Position numbers and translations under genes: made by a program | NCBI GenBank assembly: GCA_964405265.1 | Contig: CAYONC010000002.1 | Span: 123,680-187,679 of the forward strand | Length of the DNA: 64,000 nt | Origin: Eshraghiella sp964405265 | Lineage (GTDB): Bacteria > Bacillota > Clostridia > Lachnospirales > Lachnospiraceae | Direction of reading: 5' to 3' | Notes under the pieces: model-generated | Databases searched by the model: none | What the model was told of the DNA's origin: nothing | The model's input: the letters and a program-made list of their open reading frames with translations, nothing else | Shown: positions 61,610 through 64,000 of the stretch, one piece after another | How positions within the stretch are numbered: the stretch's first letter is position 1 | Layout of the letters: the number at the start of each line of letters is the position of its first letter

Positions 61610-62436
61610 GATATGCCACCTTTCGCTGCCTGGTCCAAAATCTCATCAAAGAACAAACCTTCTCTACGATAATTCTTACAAATATCATTTGCCAATGAGG
61701 ATCCTTTTACTCGATTTGCCGCTGATATTTCTTTCAAAAAAAGTTTTTCCAAGTACGAAATTGGAATTTCTTTTTCTATCCGTACCGCATCGCAGCCCTT
61801 CCCAGTCACGGCAACATACTGTTTACCAAGTTCTAATGCAGATAAACTATTGACCAGTGCTGCATCTGTGATATTTCCAACAAAGAAGTTATCAATCACA
61901 AAAAACATTCTGTCATTCGCAATACTGCCGATAACCAGATCCTTATTCTTTGTTATTTCCTGGTACTTACGATAAAGAGGAGTACCTTTTATTTTTTCCA
62001 TGCGTCCTCTGTGGTATGCCACAATCATTGCCCATTCTAAATCCGCTGGAACATCTAATACAGCAAGATCTTCTACTGATATAGATACCATATAGAATCT
62101 CGCATTTTCATAATCACAGATAAGCGTAAGTGCCTGGCTTGGTTCCGTTCCCATATAAAATCCTGCTCCAAAGTCACACTGCTTGCGGCTCTTAGGTGCA
62201 ATCTTTCCTTCAATTCCAGACTTTGAACCATGATATAACAACACTCGTCCCGGCTCCAGATTAAGACTATTTGCGGCAGTTTTTATTTTCTCTATAACCA
62301 TATCATATACCGGAACATTCTGCTCTTTGCATAAATCATAGATCTTATCCTGAGCAAGTTTATTCGGCAGTGCACGGCCTGCTCGTGTCAACCCCAGACC
62401 AAAAAAAATTGATTTTTTTGTATCCTCAAATATCAC
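61606..62436 (-). CDS. DUF3990 family protein (ADP-ribosyltransferase-like)
   Basis: The core (about residues 60-225) matches DUF3990: VLLYHGSKSG (Y68-H69-G70), CDFGAGFYMGTEPSQAL (88-103) and VIGSIANDRMF (168-178). The H-G and G-x-Y blocks look like the NAD-binding pattern of ADP-ribosyltransferase folds, where DUF3990 has been placed by sequence analysis. About 60 helical residues precede it. The start is unclear: GTG 62436 gives 276 residues but has no Shine-Dalgarno and lies 5 bases after a TATAAT. The next ATG in frame is residue 46. It could be leaderless, or shorter than annotated. It is first in an ART-orf146-helicase-Nudix operon. Confidence 0.78.
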   Translation of the reverse strand: MIFEDTKKSIFFGLGLTRAGRALPNKLAQDKIYDLCKEQNVPVYDMVIEKIKTAANSLNLEPGRVLLYHGSKSGIEGKIAPKSRKQCDFGAGFYMGTEPSQALTLICDYENARFYMVSISVEDLAVLDVPADLEWAMIVAYHRGRMEKIKGTPLYRKYQEITKNKDLVIGSIANDRMFFVIDNFFVGNITDAALVNSLSALELGKQYVAVTGKGCDAVRIEKEIPISYLEKLFLKEISAANRVKGSSLANDICKNYRREGLFFDEILDQAAKGGIS

Positions 62437-62441
62437 TTCCC

Positions 62442-62447
62442 ATTATA
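62442..62447 (-). promoter_or_regulatory. TATAAT box before the DUF3990 gene
   Basis: A perfect -10 hexamer on the minus strand, with a poor -35 (TTTCAA at 17 bases). If used, transcription would begin at or after the GTG at 62436, leaving no leader for that start. Confidence 0.45.
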
Positions 62448-62477
62448 CCTGCTATTGCAGTATATTGAAATCAATAT

Positions 62478-62651
62478 TTATGCTTGCAGAAGAAAGGAGT
62501 GCCACATTTCCTCGGCACTCCACACTCTGTAAACATCCACCTTACTTGAAAAAGGGATCATCAATATTCCATAGTATTTAACATAACTATTTCCCTTTTT
62601 TATAAAATCTAAATATTCCAACATATCCGTTAAGTTCTTCTTATTTATCAT
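62478..62651 (-). CDS. 57-residue ORF coupled to the ribbon-helix-helix gene
   Basis: This small frame starts at ATG 62649-62651, inside the last codons of the ribbon-helix-helix gene, and runs to TAA at 62478-62480. The product begins MINKKNLTDMLEYLDFIKKG and ends WSAEEMWHSFLLQA. A GAGG in the last codons of the upstream gene sits 6 bases before the ATG, so translational coupling is plausible. A terminator hairpin lies in its last codons. No family is recognised. The order (DNA-binding protein first, small protein second) is like a toxin-antitoxin pair, which is inference only. Confidence 0.55.
   Translation of the reverse strand: MINKKNLTDMLEYLDFIKKGNSYVKYYGILMIPFSSKVDVYRVWSAEEMWHSFLLQA
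62489..62521 (-). terminator. Terminator at the end of the small ORF
   Basis: A perfect 8-bp stem GGAGTGCC (62514-62521 on the minus strand) with GGCACTCC (62496-62503), then TTTCTTCT. It separates the ribbon-helix-helix unit from the DUF3990 operon. Confidence 0.7.
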
Positions 62652-62820
62652 TGTTTACCTCTTCTACATTTTTATTCTTTATTACCTTCTCAGCTTCAAT
62701 TAATGCAGTTCGTCGAATAAACTCACTATAAGAAGCATATGCTTCAAGCCTAGCGGCCTGCTTAAGCTTCTCAAGTTCTTCCTCACTAACCCTAATACTC
62801 ATTGAAATTGTTTTGTTCAT
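62641..62820 (-). CDS. Ribbon-helix-helix DNA-binding protein (antitoxin-like)
   Basis: A 59-residue protein with the CopG/MetJ-type fold: beta strand KTISMSIRVS, then helix EEELEKLKQAARLEA and helix YSEFIRRTALIEAEKVIKN. The basic-hydrophobic strand is what binds DNA in this family. The start is ATG 62818-62820, with an AGGAGG 8 bases upstream; a longer frame to 62850 contains that site. Such proteins are commonly antitoxins that repress their own promoter, in line with the inverted repeat over its promoter. Confidence 0.82.
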   Translation of the reverse strand: MNKTISMSIRVSEEELEKLKQAARLEAYASYSEFIRRTALIEAEKVIKNKNVEEVNNDK

Positions 62821-62840
62821 ACACTTATCCTCCTGCAAAA

Positions 62841-62883
62841 ACAATATCATTTATGTGCAACATTTGCAATACATTTCTGCACA
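62841..62883 (-). promoter_or_regulatory. Promoter and inverted repeat before the ribbon-helix-helix gene
   Basis: TTGCAA (62864-62869), 17 bases and TATTGT (62841-62846) on the minus strand. The inverted repeat TGTGCA (62854-62859) with TGCACA (62878-62883) brackets the -35, and TTGCA occurs twice in direct order. This is a plausible self-repression site. Confidence 0.5.
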
Positions 62884-62892
62884 GAAAAAACA

Positions 62893-62937
62893 CAAAACAA
62901 AACCATAATCAATAGTCACTTCTACTATTAATTATGG
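62893..62937 (-). terminator. Terminator after the Abi_2 gene
   Basis: A 14-bp stem with one mismatch pairs 62924-62937 (CCATAATTAATAGT on the minus strand) with 62903-62916 (ACTATTGATTATGG), followed by TTTTGTTTTG. It lies 37 bases after the Abi_2 stop. Confidence 0.85.
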
Positions 62938-62974
62938 CTTTTAAAGTTCTTGTATTATGTAATAATCATGTTTC

Positions 62975-63865
62975 TCACAAATTATTTTCCATAATTTCCA
63001 AATAATTTTCCGGAAATCCAATCAGATTCAAATCAATGTCATCCCTATACTCATCTATCACAGTTTCCACTGTTTGGATCAAGGAATTTTTACTACTTTC
63101 ATCAGGAAGTCTTTTTAGCAGAACCAGTGTATACGCAAATAATGAATTATTTTTTATTTCCGGATGTTTTCTTAAAAAGGTGGTTGTAAACTTTGCCGGA
63201 GGATTAAAGTCTGTATTATACATCCTAGCCGCATGAGCACATTTATTTCGTAATACAGACAGGCAATGCAGATGGTTTTCTAATGTATCCTTACCTACTC
63301 CAATCATACTGGCTATAGCATCTTTTTCCGAATAATACATAGAACTGTATAATTTGGACATATTAGAAAAAGACATCAATTCCACAATAACCCACAGTGG
63401 CATTTTACTGGAATACTTTGTTTTGTGATGCTTCACTATCAAGCTATCCTTATAATAGTTTTGCTCCCTGCCAAAGGTTTCCATCACTTCCTTATAACCC
63501 TTTTTATTATAAAAATTACTTTCATCATAATGTTGATCATAAGGTGCCTCAGCACATTTTGCAATTGAAAATCCATAGGCTATCTGCGTTCTATAATATA
63601 CCTCTGCTTTTTCAATATACCGACGAAATGTGTCACGTAATATTTCATCCACTTTATAAAGATGATACACCGTTTCAAATGTAGTCCCTTCTATGTAATC
63701 GCTACCGGAAGGTTCTTTCCTAAATTGCAAAGCATAACCAGTAAATCGGTAATAATTTATTTTTTTCAAAATATCTTTGGCTTTTTCTCTATCAGAAATA
63801 ACCATCCCATGTGCAATCAACTTATCCAACTGTTCATCAAAGGTCAATGGTTTTTTCAAATCCAT
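62975..63865 (-). CDS. Abi_2/AbiF-type abortive infection HEPN protein
   Basis: A 296-residue member of the Abi_2 (AbiD/AbiF) family. The N-terminal part is LTFDEQLDKLIAHGMVISD and KKINYYRFTGYALQFR, then FRRYIEKAEVYYRTQIAYGFS. The HEPN-type motif R206-x4-H211 lies in LRNKCAHAARMYN, which in related proteins is an RNase active site. Abi proteins of this type stop phage growth in lactococci. The start is ATG 63863-63865, with AAGGAGAG 5 bases upstream. A small terminated RNA lies directly before it, so its expression would need read-through. The region is A+T-rich. Confidence 0.88.
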   Translation of the reverse strand: MDLKKPLTFDEQLDKLIAHGMVISDREKAKDILKKINYYRFTGYALQFRKEPSGSDYIEGTTFETVYHLYKVDEILRDTFRRYIEKAEVYYRTQIAYGFSIAKCAEAPYDQHYDESNFYNKKGYKEVMETFGREQNYYKDSLIVKHHKTKYSSKMPLWVIVELMSFSNMSKLYSSMYYSEKDAIASMIGVGKDTLENHLHCLSVLRNKCAHAARMYNTDFNPPAKFTTTFLRKHPEIKNNSLFAYTLVLLKRLPDESSKNSLIQTVETVIDEYRDDIDLNLIGFPENYLEIMENNL

Positions 63866-63883
63866 AAAATCTCTCCTTAACGT

Positions 63884-63948
63884 AAAAAAGCTGAGCACAA
63901 GTCTCAGCCTGGTCCCCAATGTCCAAAAGACTTCGGGCAACTCTGTTA
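63884..63948 (-). ncRNA. Small terminated RNA before Abi_2 gene (abiF RNA motif candidate)
   Basis: Between a promoter and the Abi_2 gene lies a short RNA. A first hairpin pairs CCC with GGG around an inner GTC/GAC near 63912-63936, and the terminator stem GCTGAG-N7-CTCAGC (63890-63908) is followed by TTTTTT (63884-63889). The abiF RNA motif has been published as a structured RNA found upstream of abiF genes. Position and size fit, but I cannot check the covariance model. It may act in cis as an attenuator or as an RNA antitoxin to the HEPN protein. Confidence 0.65.
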
Positions 63949-63953
63949 CATTT

Positions 63954-63982
63954 AGTATATGCAAAAAACATAAAAAATGCAA
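63954..63982 (-). promoter_or_regulatory. Promoter of the small RNA and Abi_2 gene
   Basis: TTGCAT (63977-63982), 17 bases and TATACT (63954-63959) on the minus strand. It is close to consensus and places the transcript start near 63948. Confidence 0.75.
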
Positions 63983-64000
63983 TAGTTTTTTATATTTTTT

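Noticed and set aside
58185..62436. Type I restriction-modification locus (HsdR/HsdM/HsdS).
   Set aside because: The helicase carries PLD and DUF3427 domains, and no methyltransferase or specificity subunit is present.
1..64000. CRISPR arrays, tRNA or rRNA genes, insertion sequences, replication origin.
   Set aside because: Looked for regular spaced repeats, tRNA T-loop and anticodon patterns, transposase motifs and DnaA box clusters; none seen by eye. A tool-based search could still find a diverged element.

Overview
The window looks like a chromosomal segment of a low-to-mid G+C Gram-positive anaerobe of the class Clostridia, most plausibly family Lachnospiraceae. The reasons are strong AAGGAGG-type ribosome binding sites, TTGACA/TATAAT-like promoters, a T-box leader, a lysine riboswitch, an HrcA/CIRCE site, AddAB instead of RecBCD, an AraM/EgsA-type dehydrogenase and a YacP/Rae1-type domain. 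Species level cannot be read from the sequence. Most genes lie on the minus strand. No rRNA, tRNA, CRISPR array, transposase or integrase was seen.

Layout. (a) 1-6.1 kb: branched-chain amino acid genes leuB-ilvD-ilvB followed by a GNAT acetyltransferase, then a separately promoted serC cut by the window edge. (b) 6.1-16.6 kb: a compact division and cell wall cluster, mraZ-rsmH-ftsL-like-PBP-PBP-murD-ftsW-divIB-ftsZ. It has an MraZ-type operator and lacks mraY, murE, murF, murG and ftsA. (c) 16.6-22 kb: cardiolipin synthase, a small alarmone synthetase, an alpha/beta hydrolase, a VanZ-family protein and gltX. (d) 22-26.8 kb: lrgA-lrgB, a second rsmH, and a TetM/EF-G-like GTPase fused to a Rae1 (YacP) NYN ribonuclease domain. 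(e) 26.8-38.9 kb: a subtilisin-like protease, an MFS transporter, addB-addA, a small FMN-binding-like membrane protein, and a HAD phosphatase with a glycerol-1-phosphate-dehydrogenase-like enzyme. (f) 38.9-49.2 kb: a small lipoprotein, dapA-dapB under a lysine riboswitch, a tandem OB-fold SSB-like protein, typA, and pheS-pheT (T-box controlled) followed by queA and a PilZ protein. (g) 49.2-57.5 kb: lepB, htpG under CIRCE, a PrsA-like foldase, maf, a cysteine synthase family enzyme, an NSS transporter, a DUF1292 protein and a membrane-anchored esterase.

(h) 57.7-64 kb is accessory and defence-like. A tightly overlapping operon encodes a DUF3990 (ADP-ribosyltransferase-like) protein, a 146-residue unknown protein, and a 995-residue PLD-SF2 helicase-DUF3427 protein, followed by a Nudix hydrolase. 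Next to it lie a ribbon-helix-helix protein coupled to a 57-residue ORF, and an Abi_2/AbiF-type HEPN protein preceded by its own small terminated RNA with the genomic position of the published abiF RNA motif. This edge of the window is the best candidate for an under-described system. The fusion of a ribosome-protection GTPase with an A-site ribonuclease in region (d) is the second.
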